Shown here piece by piece: positions 37,820 to 46,260 of a stretch of DNA of 64,000 nt (the stretch's first letter is position 1; each line of letters opens with the position of its first letter). Source of the DNA: Leuconostoc gasicomitatum LMG 18811 (lineage in GTDB: Bacteria > Bacillota > Bacilli > Lactobacillales > Lactobacillaceae); assembly GCF_000196855.1 (NCBI RefSeq), contig NC_014319.1, positions 1,302,001 to 1,366,000 on the forward strand. The letters are read 5' to 3'. Below the pieces are notes generated by a model, which searched no databases, was not told where the DNA came from, and saw only the letters and a program-made list of their open reading frames with translations. A program made the position numbers and the translations under genes.

Positions 37820-40351
37820 TTATTGTGCTAAACGATAGACATAATAATATGGATAGCCATTTTTGGAAGCAAATTGATTGTATTGTACTTCTTGGACTGC
37901 TGTCCCTTTTTGTCCTTGCGTTATATAGCATGTTGAGATGAACAGTGGGTTATCTAAGTTATTTGTGATAATACCAATGTGTCCAGCAGCACCGTCACTA
38001 TGTCCTTGTTGACCCCAAATAACAATATCACCACGCCTTGACAGCCAACCATAAGGATCATTGTTATCAATGAGCTGGTAGCTGTTATCTTTTAAATAAG
38101 CATGAATTGCCTCGGTATTATACAACCATGTAAATGGTGTACCACCAGCATCACGAATGGCTTGTACAACAGATCCGGAACAATCAGCTGTCCCATCTGT
38201 TCCATTACGAGAACCATACATTGAATAAGTTAACTTTCCCTTACGACTTTCGAACCAATTAATTAATTTATTCGTGTTCACTTTAAAATTAACTTTACTT
38301 TCCTGCAGGTCTTGTTCGAATACATCTTTTATAATAGTGCCATTGTTAAGTTCAACCGTGTACAGCCAGTTTGACTGTTTGTTAGCTGTTACGCTAATTA
38401 TCTTAACATTTTGCCCAGCGTATTTTTTTAAATTATGATTACCATTAACTGATTGGTCAGCATTGTTTGTGATATACACACTCGTATTTTTTGCATATCT
38501 AGCAGTAGTTGGATTTTTAGATTGGATTGAATCAGCATCTCCATCTTTATTGAAATGATAAATTTTATCCCCAATAGTCACTGATTGATTACGGACTTGT
38601 TTGAAGTCAGAACCATAATATTCAAGCCCTGTTGTACTATATTGACGTAGACCTTTAAATGCATCTCCGTTAGCTTTCATATAATAATACGTGTTGCCTG
38701 TTTTCACATAGCTATTTCGAATTTGCTTGTGATTAGCGTCATAACATTCCATATTTGAACCATAATAACGCACACCGGTCATGGCATGCCCATTATCATC
38801 AAAGAACATCAATGAGCCATCCAACCAAGCGTAATTATTGCGCACCTGCTTATAATTATTATCATAATATTCCAACTTACCATTGACTATCCGTGTACCC
38901 TTAATGGCATCTCCATCTCCATTGAAATAGTACGTTGAACCATTAGTCGTAGCGTAGTTATGACGGACTTGTTTAAAATCAGAACCGTAATACTCAAGCC
39001 CCGTTGCACTATATTGACGTAGACCTTTAAACGCATCTCCGTTAGCTTTCAAATAATAATAAGTATTACCTGTTCGCATATAACTATTTCGAATCTGTTT
39101 ATGATTAGCGTCATAATACTCCATATTTAAGCCATAATAACGCACACCAGTCATGGCATGACCATTACCATCAAAGAACATCAATGAGCCATTTAACCAA
39201 GTATAATTATTGCGTACTTGAACGTAATTAGTGCCATAAAACTCTAACTGACCGTTGGTTTCTCGTGAGCCTTTAAACGCGTCACCATTGCCAGTCAAGT
39301 AATATCTTGAACTACCAACGGTTGCATAATTATTACGAATTTGCTTGAAATCAGCCCCACAAACTTCCACGCCACCGCTATAGTGTCTCACACCAGTTAA
39401 AGCGTGTCCGTCAGACGTATCAAAAAACATCAGCGTGCCATTATTAGTCCAAACATAACCATATGCCATTTGACCAGACTTCATATCGTAAAATACAGTT
39501 TTATGTGCAAGTGTCGTCAGACCTTTTGATTGCACCCCATTGCTGGCAAAATTATACCAATGCCCATCAATTTTCTTTTCACCAATGATAGCTGCGCCAT
39601 TAACATAGTACTTGGTCACACCATTTTCACTGGACCAGCCATCTTTATGTACAGGTTTATTCGTGTATCGTTGTAAATCTTGTTCCAATATTTTAGCTAC
39701 AACAACCCCGTTGTCCAAAGTAATCTGGTAATAGAAATTTGATGATAACTGGTGGTATCGTGTGACTTTAGTTATCGTACCACTAAAGCCACGATAAGCA
39801 GAAATATTTTTGCCATCAGGATCATGGGTCGCGTCTTTTTTTATCTCGACGCGATTATTGATACTAAATGCACTTATTTTATCAAAAGAAACAACGCCTT
39901 GTTCTAAGACATTAGAAATTACCATGCCATTATCTAATTTAACATCGTATGTATAATCTAAATTTGCATGCTTTGGCGATATGACATTTGTCACCACACC
40001 TGATTGATCACCGTAATTTTGAAGTTGTGTGCCATTGGACGTTTTTGCTGAATTAGTCAATGTGATTACAGAACCGGTTTTAAATTTAGCTTGGTGTACT
40101 TGAATAGACTTTGTTGACGGCGTCACATTATAATTATCATTTTGTCTCGACTCATTTATGGTTGAACTTGGTGTCTTAGTGCTTGGCGCTTGTGATGTAC
40201 CACTCGAACCTGATGCTATTGTACTTGGCACTTGTGTCGATACATGCGCTGTATTTTCAGCAGCATTAACCGTAGACATGGTGCCCAGAACGCCACCAAT
40301 AATTATTGTTGAAACAAGTAGTTCTTTCACTCGCAATTTCTTATTTACCAA
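37820..40351 (-). CDS. Secreted phage-type (Amidase_5) peptidoglycan hydrolase with glucan-binding-like repeats
   Basis: About 843 residues from a TTG start at 40351, chosen because AAAGGGAG lies ~11 nt upstream; a longer ATG version would begin at 40381. Signal peptide ~1-30 (ELLVSTIIIGGVLGTMSTVNA-like). A Ser/Thr-rich linker follows, then two ~65-residue SH3-like modules (~90-155, ~160-228), each ending near LEQ. Next come ~18 short aromatic repeats (~240-600) like the wall/glucan-binding repeats of glucansucrases, then a third module (~620-685). The C-terminal catalytic domain (~695-843) resembles streptococcal phage amidases: ADCSGSVVQAIRDAGG (Cys ~724), RRGDIVIWG and GHIGI (His ~791). 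It probably cleaves peptidoglycan amide bonds outside the cell. Confidence 0.85.
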   Translation of the reverse strand: MVNKKLRVKELLVSTIIIGGVLGTMSTVNAAENTAHVSTQVPSTIASGSSGTSQAPSTKTPSSTINESRQNDNYNVTPSTKSIQVHQAKFKTGSVITLTNSAKTSNGTQLQNYGDQSGVVTNVISPKHANLDYTYDVKLDNGMVISNVLEQGVVSFDKISAFSINNRVEIKKDATHDPDGKNISAYRGFSGTITKVTRYHQLSSNFYYQITLDNGVVVAKILEQDLQRYTNKPVHKDGWSSENGVTKYYVNGAAIIGEKKIDGHWYNFASNGVQSKGLTTLAHKTVFYDMKSGQMAYGYVWTNNGTLMFFDTSDGHALTGVRHYSGGVEVCGADFKQIRNNYATVGSSRYYLTGNGDAFKGSRETNGQLEFYGTNYVQVRNNYTWLNGSLMFFDGNGHAMTGVRYYGLNMEYYDANHKQIRNSYMRTGNTYYYLKANGDAFKGLRQYSATGLEYYGSDFKQVRHNYATTNGSTYYFNGDGDAIKGTRIVNGKLEYYDNNYKQVRNNYAWLDGSLMFFDDNGHAMTGVRYYGSNMECYDANHKQIRNSYVKTGNTYYYMKANGDAFKGLRQYSTTGLEYYGSDFKQVRNQSVTIGDKIYHFNKDGDADSIQSKNPTTARYAKNTSVYITNNADQSVNGNHNLKKYAGQNVKIISVTANKQSNWLYTVELNNGTIIKDVFEQDLQESKVNFKVNTNKLINWFESRKGKLTYSMYGSRNGTDGTADCSGSVVQAIRDAGGTPFTWLYNTEAIHAYLKDNSYQLIDNNDPYGWLSRRGDIVIWGQQGHSDGAAGHIGIITNNLDNPLFISTCYITQGQKGTAVQEVQYNQFASKNGYPYYYVYRLAQ
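38594..39202 (-). repeat. Recent ~370-bp internal duplication in the amidase gene
   Basis: Codons for GSLMFFD.NGHAMTGVRYYG through GLEYYGSDFKQVR occur twice with few changes (39202-38951 and 38830-38594), a period of 372 bp (124 residues). The DNA is also very similar. The unit contains several of the ~20-residue repeats, so copy number may vary between strains. Confidence 0.8.
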
Positions 40352-40466
40352 AACAGGAAAATCTCCCTTTCTCCATCTCACGTTTGACGTGATTATTTAT
40401 AACATAATATATCATACCATAATCGTTATTCGCGTAAACTTCTTTTTTGACATATACGGCATATAA

Positions 40467-40484
40467 AAAGCGCCTAAGCGCTTT
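40467..40484 (-). terminator. Terminator after the dam remnant
   Basis: AAAGCGC pairs with GCGCTTT around a four-base loop, followed by TT on the minus strand, directly after the truncated methyltransferase frame. Confidence 0.65.
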
Positions 40485-40488
40485 CATC

Positions 40489-40953
40489 TTATAGAGTCAT
40501 TTTTTCTAATCTACCATCACGATCTGCTGAACGTAAATGCAAATAATATTCTTTACTATGATTAAGTTGATGTTGTTTAAGTTGTTTTAATAATTCTTCT
40601 GGCCTGTCTCGCACCATCATCCAAGAAATAACTAATTCCGGATTGCAATCGTTTATTACTGCGTGTTCAGGTGATAAAGCAAGCAAAAAGGCACCGCCAC
40701 CTAAAAACGGCTCAAAATATGTTCCAAAGTGCTCTGGAACATAACTTCGCCAATTCTGGTAACAGTTGCCTTTTCCCACCGACCCACTTTATAAAAGGTC
40801 GTAATTCAGCTAGTTGTTGCTTGTTGCTTGTTGCTTGTTGCTTGTTGCTTGTTGCTTGTTGCTTGTTGCTTGTTGCTTGTTGCTTGTTGCTTGTTGCTTG
40901 TTGCTTGTTGCTTGTTGCTTGTTGCTTGTTGCTTGTTGCTTGTTGCTAATCAT
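40489..40953 (-). pseudogene. Broken phase-variable Dam/DpnM-like DNA adenine methyltransferase
   Basis: ATG at 40953, with AAAGGATC ~9 nt upstream, opens a frame that runs straight into 19 GCAACAA heptamers. Beyond the tract, another frame reads LAELRPFIKWVGGKRQLLPELAK, given here in parts: FIKWVGGKRQLLPEL is motif X of D12-class adenine methyltransferases. A one-base slip (~40740-40748) then leads to YVPEHFGTYFEPFLGGGAF (SAM motif I) and INDCNPELV. The frame ends at 40489 about 100 residues in, so the catalytic DPPY part is missing. With 19 repeats the ATG frame hits TAG just after the tract; 17 or 20 copies would join it to the methyltransferase frame. Three lesions make it non-functional here. 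Confidence 0.82.
40814..40946. repeat. Heptanucleotide tract: 19 perfect copies of TTGTTGC (GCAACAA on minus)
   Basis: From 40814 to 40946 the 7-bp unit is repeated 19 times without a mismatch (133 bp). On the minus strand it has no stop codon in any frame and encodes ATSNKQQ repeats. Since 7 is not a multiple of 3, each slip changes the downstream frame. It is placed inside the 5' coding end of the methyltransferase remnant, one codon past its ATG. Confidence 0.97.
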
Positions 40954-41078
40954 GGGCCGGATCCTTTATCACGTCAAGTTTTTTGATCTTAATTGTGGAT
41001 CAAAATGTGATTGAGATCAAGTCATAAAAAGAAATTCAGCAGTAATTTTAATATTTCTAGTCCATATCATCTACTTTA
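40954..41078 (-). promoter_or_regulatory. Upstream region of the dam remnant with four GATC sites
   Basis: GATC occurs at 40960, 40985, 40998 and 41015, four times in 59 bp, in the region that must hold the promoter and ribosome site of the methyltransferase gene. DpnM/Dam-type enzymes methylate GATC, so autoregulation by methylation is possible. No clear -35/-10 pair was found. Confidence 0.5.
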
Positions 41079-41855
41079 TTATTGAAACTTAATTCCACCA
41101 TCGACTGCTAATGATTGTCCGGTAATATAATCAGCTTGATCTGATACCAAGAATGACACATACTTCGCAATATCTTCTGGTTCTTCACCACGACCCAACA
41201 AAATACCATCAATAAACGCTTGGCGTGTTGATCCAACTGGCACGTTCTTGCGCTCTGCGAAACGGGCATCTATTTCATCCCACATTGGCGTTAGGACAAT
41301 ACCTGGGTTATAGGCATTAACACGAATATTATCTGCAGCCAATTCTTTGGCTGCAGCTTGCATTAAGCCTCGTGCAGCAAATTTTGTTGCTGAGTAAATA
41401 CCTAACATTTCAAAGCCTTCCATACCAGCAATTGAAGATGCTAAAATGATTGTACCACCCTGTTTACCATTTTTTCTTAAAGCCGTTGGTGCTGCTTGTA
41501 AAGCCCATACTTGTGATTTTAAATTAATGTTTAAAATGTTATCAACTTGTTCTTCGGGTGTTTCTTCAATCGTGTCTACCCAATCAATACCCGCGTTTGC
41601 AATAAATGTGTCTAAACGGCCATATTTTTCCATGGCAAATTGGACCAAATCAAAGTTAACCTGACGAGACTGAACATCTCCAACAAACAGTGATGCTTCA
41701 CCGCCAGCAGCCTCAATTTTATTAACAACTTTGGTAAGTTTATGTTCTGTACGGCCGTTGACAATAACCGCATAACCATCTTTGGCCAATCGCAATGCAA
41801 TGCCTTCACCAATTCCCTGTCCACCGCCTGTTACAATCGCTACTTTTTCTGACAT
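41079..41855 (-). CDS. butA: (S)-acetoin-forming diacetyl reductase (SDR family)
   Basis: A 258-residue NADH-dependent short-chain dehydrogenase. TGGGQGIGEGIA (~9-20) binds the cofactor, NAG is at ~87-89, and the catalytic Ser and YSATK motif are ~141 and ~154-158. PGIVLTPMWDEIDARFAE and the length match diacetyl/acetoin reductases (BudC/ButA) of lactic acid bacteria, which regenerate NAD+ while making acetoin and butanediol. Another SDR specificity is possible. It appears monocistronic. Confidence 0.88.
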   Translation of the reverse strand: MSEKVAIVTGGGQGIGEGIALRLAKDGYAVIVNGRTEHKLTKVVNKIEAAGGEASLFVGDVQSRQVNFDLVQFAMEKYGRLDTFIANAGIDWVDTIEETPEEQVDNILNINLKSQVWALQAAPTALRKNGKQGGTIILASSIAGMEGFEMLGIYSATKFAARGLMQAAAKELAADNIRVNAYNPGIVLTPMWDEIDARFAERKNVPVGSTRQAFIDGILLGRGEEPEDIAKYVSFLVSDQADYITGQSLAVDGGIKFQ

Positions 41856-41969
41856 GATAGTCTCCTAACTTTTATTTTGTGATTTTATTAACAATTTCAT
41901 TGTAGGAGTTTATGTGCTGTATGTCAATGGTAAATACAAAGAACTGCATGCTCAAGTTGTCTAGTTAAT

Positions 41970-41997
41970 AAAAAAGGTCAATCTCAATAGATTGACC
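41970..41997 (-). terminator. Terminator of the pnuC-nadR operon
   Basis: GGTCAATCT pairs with AGATTGACC around four bases, then a T run on the minus strand, directly after nadR. Confidence 0.85.
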
Positions 41998-42006
41998 AAT
42001 TCGTTA

Positions 42007-43149
42007 TTATAAATGTTTAATATTAAATCCTGTTCTTTCCTGTATCGCGTCTAAAGCCTGTAAGTAGCGGGCATAATAACCATAAGGATCTTCACCTTCA
42101 CCCTTAGCATCCAGCAACACTACTTTGTCCATGAAACCATAATGCTTTATAACACGCATTAATTCATTATGAAATGCCCACCTTGACTGGTCATCAGTAT
42201 TATTCATGTTACGAAAACCATCATGAGTATAGGGTGTCACTGGTGGAATAATCAAGATAAGATCAATCAATTCTTCACTAATTGTATTATCAAACAGTGG
42301 CAGTAATTGCCTACTATCCTCTTTACTCAGCCACAAATCAGCATAAACTTTAGTTACCATGGCATCCGTATCAAAAATCGTCAAACCGTTGTTAGCTGGT
42401 GAATTAATTTCTTTAGAATTAGCATCATACTGCCCTTGAATCAAACGAATATAATCTTTGACTACTAATTCGTCATCACTCACATTTGATCGTTCTTGAT
42501 ATTCACGTGCATATTCTTCGGAAAATGGTGAGTTGCTCGTACGCGCTAATCGTCGTACTAAAGTTGATTTCCCTGTAGATGCCGATCCCATGACAGTAAC
42601 TTTCTTTGTAAAATGGCGCCGAAAAACACGATTAATATAATCCCAATTGCCTATTGGATTTTTACGAATGTCAGTTGCCGAGATTTTCAAAACCGTGCGA
42701 TCCATCAAACTAACAGTAAATTGCCCAGTTTGAGGTAAACGTTTCTCTAAATCCAATTTATACTCTGCTTCACCTGTATAAAAAGTAATTTTAGCATTCT
42801 GATTAACGACATTACGTTTGACAGTTTGCACTAAGATTTTGGTCCATTCATCCCATCCTGCGGGCATTTGAGGAATATTATCTTCATTAATATAATCTAC
42901 TTTAATCGCCGTTTCATCACTAAATGCTTCCCGTAAATAGCGAAACCGCTTTTCGACAGAAAGCCCCATTTGATCACCACGATCACCTGTATATCCTGAT
43001 GCAATAACCACAACCCCATCATTTAGGGCAGCAGCCTTATAAATTTCTGCTTGATGACCCACGTGCATTGGTGCTAATGTACCAAAAAAAACACCAATTT
43101 TTTCGCCTTCTAAATCATCTTTAAATAAATTACCTGCAAAAGTTCTCAT
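42007..43149 (-). CDS. nadR: NadR-type NMN adenylyltransferase / nicotinamide riboside kinase
   Basis: A 380-residue bifunctional enzyme. The N-terminal nucleotidyltransferase has FFGTLAPMHVGHQAEI with the GH signature and ISATDIRKNP; the C-terminal kinase domain begins with GSASTGKSTLVRRLA (P loop, ~190-204). Together they turn nicotinamide riboside into NMN and NAD. The DNA-binding domain of enterobacterial NadR is missing, as in other Gram-positives. It is 47 nt downstream of pnuC, which supplies the substrate. Confidence 0.95.
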   Translation of the reverse strand: MRTFAGNLFKDDLEGEKIGVFFGTLAPMHVGHQAEIYKAAALNDGVVVIASGYTGDRGDQMGLSVEKRFRYLREAFSDETAIKVDYINEDNIPQMPAGWDEWTKILVQTVKRNVVNQNAKITFYTGEAEYKLDLEKRLPQTGQFTVSLMDRTVLKISATDIRKNPIGNWDYINRVFRRHFTKKVTVMGSASTGKSTLVRRLARTSNSPFSEEYAREYQERSNVSDDELVVKDYIRLIQGQYDANSKEINSPANNGLTIFDTDAMVTKVYADLWLSKEDSRQLLPLFDNTISEELIDLILIIPPVTPYTHDGFRNMNNTDDQSRWAFHNELMRVIKHYGFMDKVVLLDAKGEGEDPYGYYARYLQALDAIQERTGFNIKHL

Positions 43150-43196
43150 GTTTATAAACGCGCTTTGCTACCACTTTTTAATGATAGCTTATCCTC

Positions 43197-43964
43197 TCAC
43201 TCTTTCTTTGTTAACTTCCGCCACTGAACAATACCATAAATCGCATTAACTGTCAGTGCTAGATTCATACCAAGCATGGCAAATGCACTAGGGTCTGCAT
43301 GGCCAGTCCAAGCCCGTCCCCATAAAATAAGTTCAACGATATCAAAGAGTAACCAAGCATACCAAGATTCAGCAAATTTTGCTGTCTGCAATATTTGTGC
43401 CCCCATAGAAATCGTTGTTGTCATGCCATCCATATAGGGTTGTCTTGAACCGGCCTGTTCTAGAATCAAGCCAACAATCGCCAAAATGACAAGAAAGACG
43501 GGTATCACAAACAGCCACTGTTTTCGTGACATGTATTTTGTTGTAACTACTGATTGATCACTTTTCTCAGTACTTGAATCACGTTTCATAAAACCTAACC
43601 ATGCGATAATACCAACAAATTGCATAACAACCCAAAATGCACTAAGCGCGACTTCACCAAACAGATGCGATTGAAATGCTAGTGGCATATACATGGCAGA
43701 ATAAACTAATCCCCAGAAATAGTTAGTAATTCGTCCTTTTGCTACTAACACAACCGTAATAATATTCATTAATCCAGTCGCTAAGCCGAACCAGTCAAAA
43801 TTGTGTGTGTGCATGACACCCAATCCCCACACCGTACCTTGAAGCAACACTAACGTAATCAATAAAATTGCCTCAGGTATCGTCCATCCTAATAACAATT
43901 CTTTCACAATATTTACAGGGTTAAAATATCGCCAAAAATCATTTTTGTGGACCTTTTCCATCAT
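43197..43964 (-). CDS. pnuC: Nicotinamide riboside transporter PnuC
   Basis: A 255-residue membrane protein with about seven or eight helices and Trp-rich loops (for example NYFWGLVYSAMYMPLA and ESWYAWLLFDIVEL) as in PnuC. It facilitates uptake of nicotinamide riboside, trapped inside by NadR kinase. The first gene of the pnuC-nadR operon; a TTATAAT box lies ~40 nt upstream and GGAGAAGAG before the start. Confidence 0.93.
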   Translation of the reverse strand: MMEKVHKNDFWRYFNPVNIVKELLLGWTIPEAILLITLVLLQGTVWGLGVMHTHNFDWFGLATGLMNIITVVLVAKGRITNYFWGLVYSAMYMPLAFQSHLFGEVALSAFWVVMQFVGIIAWLGFMKRDSSTEKSDQSVVTTKYMSRKQWLFVIPVFLVILAIVGLILEQAGSRQPYMDGMTTTISMGAQILQTAKFAESWYAWLLFDIVELILWGRAWTGHADPSAFAMLGMNLALTVNAIYGIVQWRKLTKKE

Positions 43965-44030
43965 TTGCTCTTCTCCAAAAAAGTATTTCCCTACATTATA
44001 ACAAACTAGAGCAAATAAATGATAAAAATA

Positions 44031-44468
44031 TTATTCGAATAACGACAAATACTCACCGTATCCCGCTGCTGCCAACTCATTTTTTGGAATAAATTTCAAA
44101 CTAGCTGAGTTAATGCAGTAACGTAAACCACCTTTTTCAGTTGGCCCATCAGTAAATAAATGTCCCAAATGTGAGTTCGCATCGCGTGATGTCACCTCTG
44201 TTCTTGTCATACCAAATGATTGATCAACATGTCGCTTGATATGTTCATCATCAATACTTTGTGTAAAAGATGGCCAGCCACAGCCGGCATCGTATTTATC
44301 TGTTGAACTAAATAATGGTTCCCCACTAACAATGTCCACAAAAATACCTGCTTCCCACCATTGATCATATTTGCCAGTGTATGCACGCTCAGTTGCTGCA
44401 TGTTGCGTTACTTGATATGCTTCTGGTGTTAACCGCTTTTTGAGTGCCTCATCCGTATATTTTTCCAT
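44031..44468 (-). CDS. msrB: Peptide-methionine (R)-S-oxide reductase
   Basis: MsrB (145 aa) repairs methionine-R-sulfoxide with thioredoxin. CGWPSF (~62-67), [12 protein letters not shown] and the catalytic-Cys motif [11 protein letters not shown] (~115-125) are the family signatures. The structural zinc CxxC pairs seen in many MsrB are absent. It has its own ribosome site (AAGGGAGG) and is separated from pepV by a terminator. Confidence 0.95.
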   Translation of the reverse strand: MEKYTDEALKKRLTPEAYQVTQHAATERAYTGKYDQWWEAGIFVDIVSGEPLFSSTDKYDAGCGWPSFTQSIDDEHIKRHVDQSFGMTRTEVTSRDANSHLGHLFTDGPTEKGGLRYCINSASLKFIPKNELAAAGYGEYLSLFE

Positions 44469-44505
44469 AATTTTATACCTCCCTTATTAAATATGATACG
44501 CTTTG

Positions 44506-44544
44506 CAAAAATGAGATTAGAACGCTCATGCGTTCTAATCTCAT
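44506..44544 (-). terminator. Terminator of pepV
   Basis: ATGAGATTAGAACGC pairs perfectly with GCGTTCTAATCTCAT around four bases, followed by TTTTTGC on the minus strand. Confidence 0.85.
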
Positions 44545-44553
44545 CATATTAAC

Positions 44554-45969
44554 TTAGTCTAAATTTGTAATTTCAGCAATCGCTTGTGCATAAATTGAAA
44601 TTGACCGATATAAATCATCTAACAGCGCGAATTCGTTAACTTGATGCATGGTATCAGGTGAATCCGGGAATAACGCACCAAAAGCAACACCACGTGCCAT
44701 CAAACGGCCATATGTGCCACCGCCAATTACTTGATCATGTGCAGGTAGTCCAGTTTGTTCATGATAAACTTTTAACAATGTTTTTACAATAGGATCAGAT
44801 GGTGCGACGTAGTGTGGTCCTTGCGCATGACCACCTATTGTTGGCGTAACATCCCACCCATTTAATTGTGCTGCTAACCCAGCAACAATTTCTTCCGGTA
44901 GAATACCTTTTGGATAACGAAAGTTAAAGTTGATAAATAAATCACCATCAGCTTCAAATTTTTGAATACCGACGTTCATTGATAGTGCACCCATCACATC
45001 ATCAGTATGATTAATGCCAAATTTTTTACCAATTGTATCTTGGTGCGCAGGAGTTCCCAGGTATGTTAAGTAATGTTTAGCTGTACCGCCAAATGAAAAC
45101 TTTTGCAAAAAATTAGCCAAATAAGTTCCGGCATTTTCACCTGTTTCAGGCATTGCGCCATGAACCTGCTTACCATTGAGAGTTAATTTAATAACATCGT
45201 TATCAGTTTCCAAAGCGCCTGAAATTTCTTTATTCGCTGACAAAAAGGCTTCAAATTCATGTGCTATTTCTGCTATCTGTGGTGATTTTACTGATGCAAC
45301 AGCCAAACCAGGCACCATATTGGTACGCAAACCTGAATCAAATGATAATAAAGTATCTGAACCACCATTAGTGGCCTTGCCATTGATAAGAACTTGAACA
45401 TTGCCCTTTTCACCATTAATAATTGGGTACTCTGCATCTGGAGAGAATCCAAATACTGGCTCAGGCTCCACTTCAAAATAGCGAGTCATGCCAAGCCAAT
45501 CATTTTCTTCATCGGTACCAAAAATCAAACGCACACGTCGTTTTAACGGTACATTCAAATCTGACAGGATTTTAAAAGCATAATAAGCAGCCATCCCAGG
45601 CCCTTTGTCATCAGAGGCCCCACGTGCAATAATTTTATCTGCAGTGACTACTGGTTCAAATGGCTCTGTCTCCCAGCCTTCGCCAGCTGGCATGACATCA
45701 ACATGAGATAAAATAGCAACATATTCGTCAGCATCTTTAGGGCCAATTTCGATATAGCCGACCACATTATCAATATTTTTTATTGTAAAACCATCACGTT
45801 CAGCGATGGACAACATTTTGAGTAATGCTTCTTTTGGTCCTGGACCTAATGGTGCATCCGTTGTTGCCTGAGAATCATCCCGAACTGATTTAACTGCCAG
45901 CAAAGACTTCAAGTCCTCAATATAGGCATTTTGTCGTGAAGCCGTTTCTTGTTTCCAATCAATTGTCAT
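44554..45969 (-). CDS. pepV: Dipeptidase PepV (M20 family)
   Basis: A 471-residue zinc dipeptidase with broad dipeptide range, important for peptide use in lactic acid bacteria. M20 motifs: ILSHVDVMPAGEGW (metal His/Asp, ~86-99), RGASDDKGPG (~117-126), GTDEENDW (catalytic Glu, ~150-157) and IGGGTYGRL near the C terminus. Cytosolic; no signal peptide. A promoter lies at 46008-46035. Confidence 0.95.
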   Translation of the reverse strand: MTIDWKQETASRQNAYIEDLKSLLAVKSVRDDSQATTDAPLGPGPKEALLKMLSIAERDGFTIKNIDNVVGYIEIGPKDADEYVAILSHVDVMPAGEGWETEPFEPVVTADKIIARGASDDKGPGMAAYYAFKILSDLNVPLKRRVRLIFGTDEENDWLGMTRYFEVEPEPVFGFSPDAEYPIINGEKGNVQVLINGKATNGGSDTLLSFDSGLRTNMVPGLAVASVKSPQIAEIAHEFEAFLSANKEISGALETDNDVIKLTLNGKQVHGAMPETGENAGTYLANFLQKFSFGGTAKHYLTYLGTPAHQDTIGKKFGINHTDDVMGALSMNVGIQKFEADGDLFINFNFRYPKGILPEEIVAGLAAQLNGWDVTPTIGGHAQGPHYVAPSDPIVKTLLKVYHEQTGLPAHDQVIGGGTYGRLMARGVAFGALFPDSPDTMHQVNEFALLDDLYRSISIYAQAIAEITNLD

Positions 45970-46007
45970 AATAGTTTAAAAACCTTTCAATGATGATATA
46001 TAACTTT

Positions 46008-46035
46008 ATTATACTGTTTGTTTCGATTATAGCAA
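46008..46035 (-). promoter_or_regulatory. Promoter of pepV
   Basis: TTGCTA (46030-46035) and TATAAT (46008-46013) are 16 bp apart on the minus strand, ~40 nt before the pepV start codon. Confidence 0.65.
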
Positions 46036-46154
46036 GCACATGGATTTGTTAGACGTTGCTAATTTACAACTCATATCAAGTGATACAAACATACTAAGAT
46101 ATCGTACCTTATTTGTAAATATTGGTTGAATCATATAAAATTAAGTGTGAGTAT

Positions 46155-46194
46155 CGTTAGGTTATAAACAACATACATAATCTATTACCTAACG
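46155..46194. repeat. Inverted repeat in the pepV / small-ORF intergenic region
   Basis: CGTTAGGT (46155-46162) and ACCTAACG (46187-46194) are perfect inverted copies 24 bp apart, ~65 bp before the small membrane-protein gene. It may be an operator or part of a leader RNA; no known regulator is suggested by the sequence. Confidence 0.4.
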
Positions 46195-46260
46195 CTGCAA
46201 ATATCCTGATCATTCAATGTTTTGAAAAATATAAATCGGATATTATTAAGGTAGTTAATC

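Noticed and set aside
37820-40351. Glucansucrase or pseudogene of one
   Set aside because: Only the binding-type repeats resemble glucansucrases; no GH70 catalytic domain exists and the frame is intact with an amidase domain.
40814-40946. CRISPR array
   Set aside because: The units are 7 bp and contiguous, with no spacers; no cas genes nearby.
40671-41014. Plus-strand open frames through the heptamer tract encoding Leu-Val-Ala-Cys repeats
   Set aside because: They exist only because the repeat has no stop codon in this direction; no ribosome site, and the flanks match a methyltransferase on the other strand.
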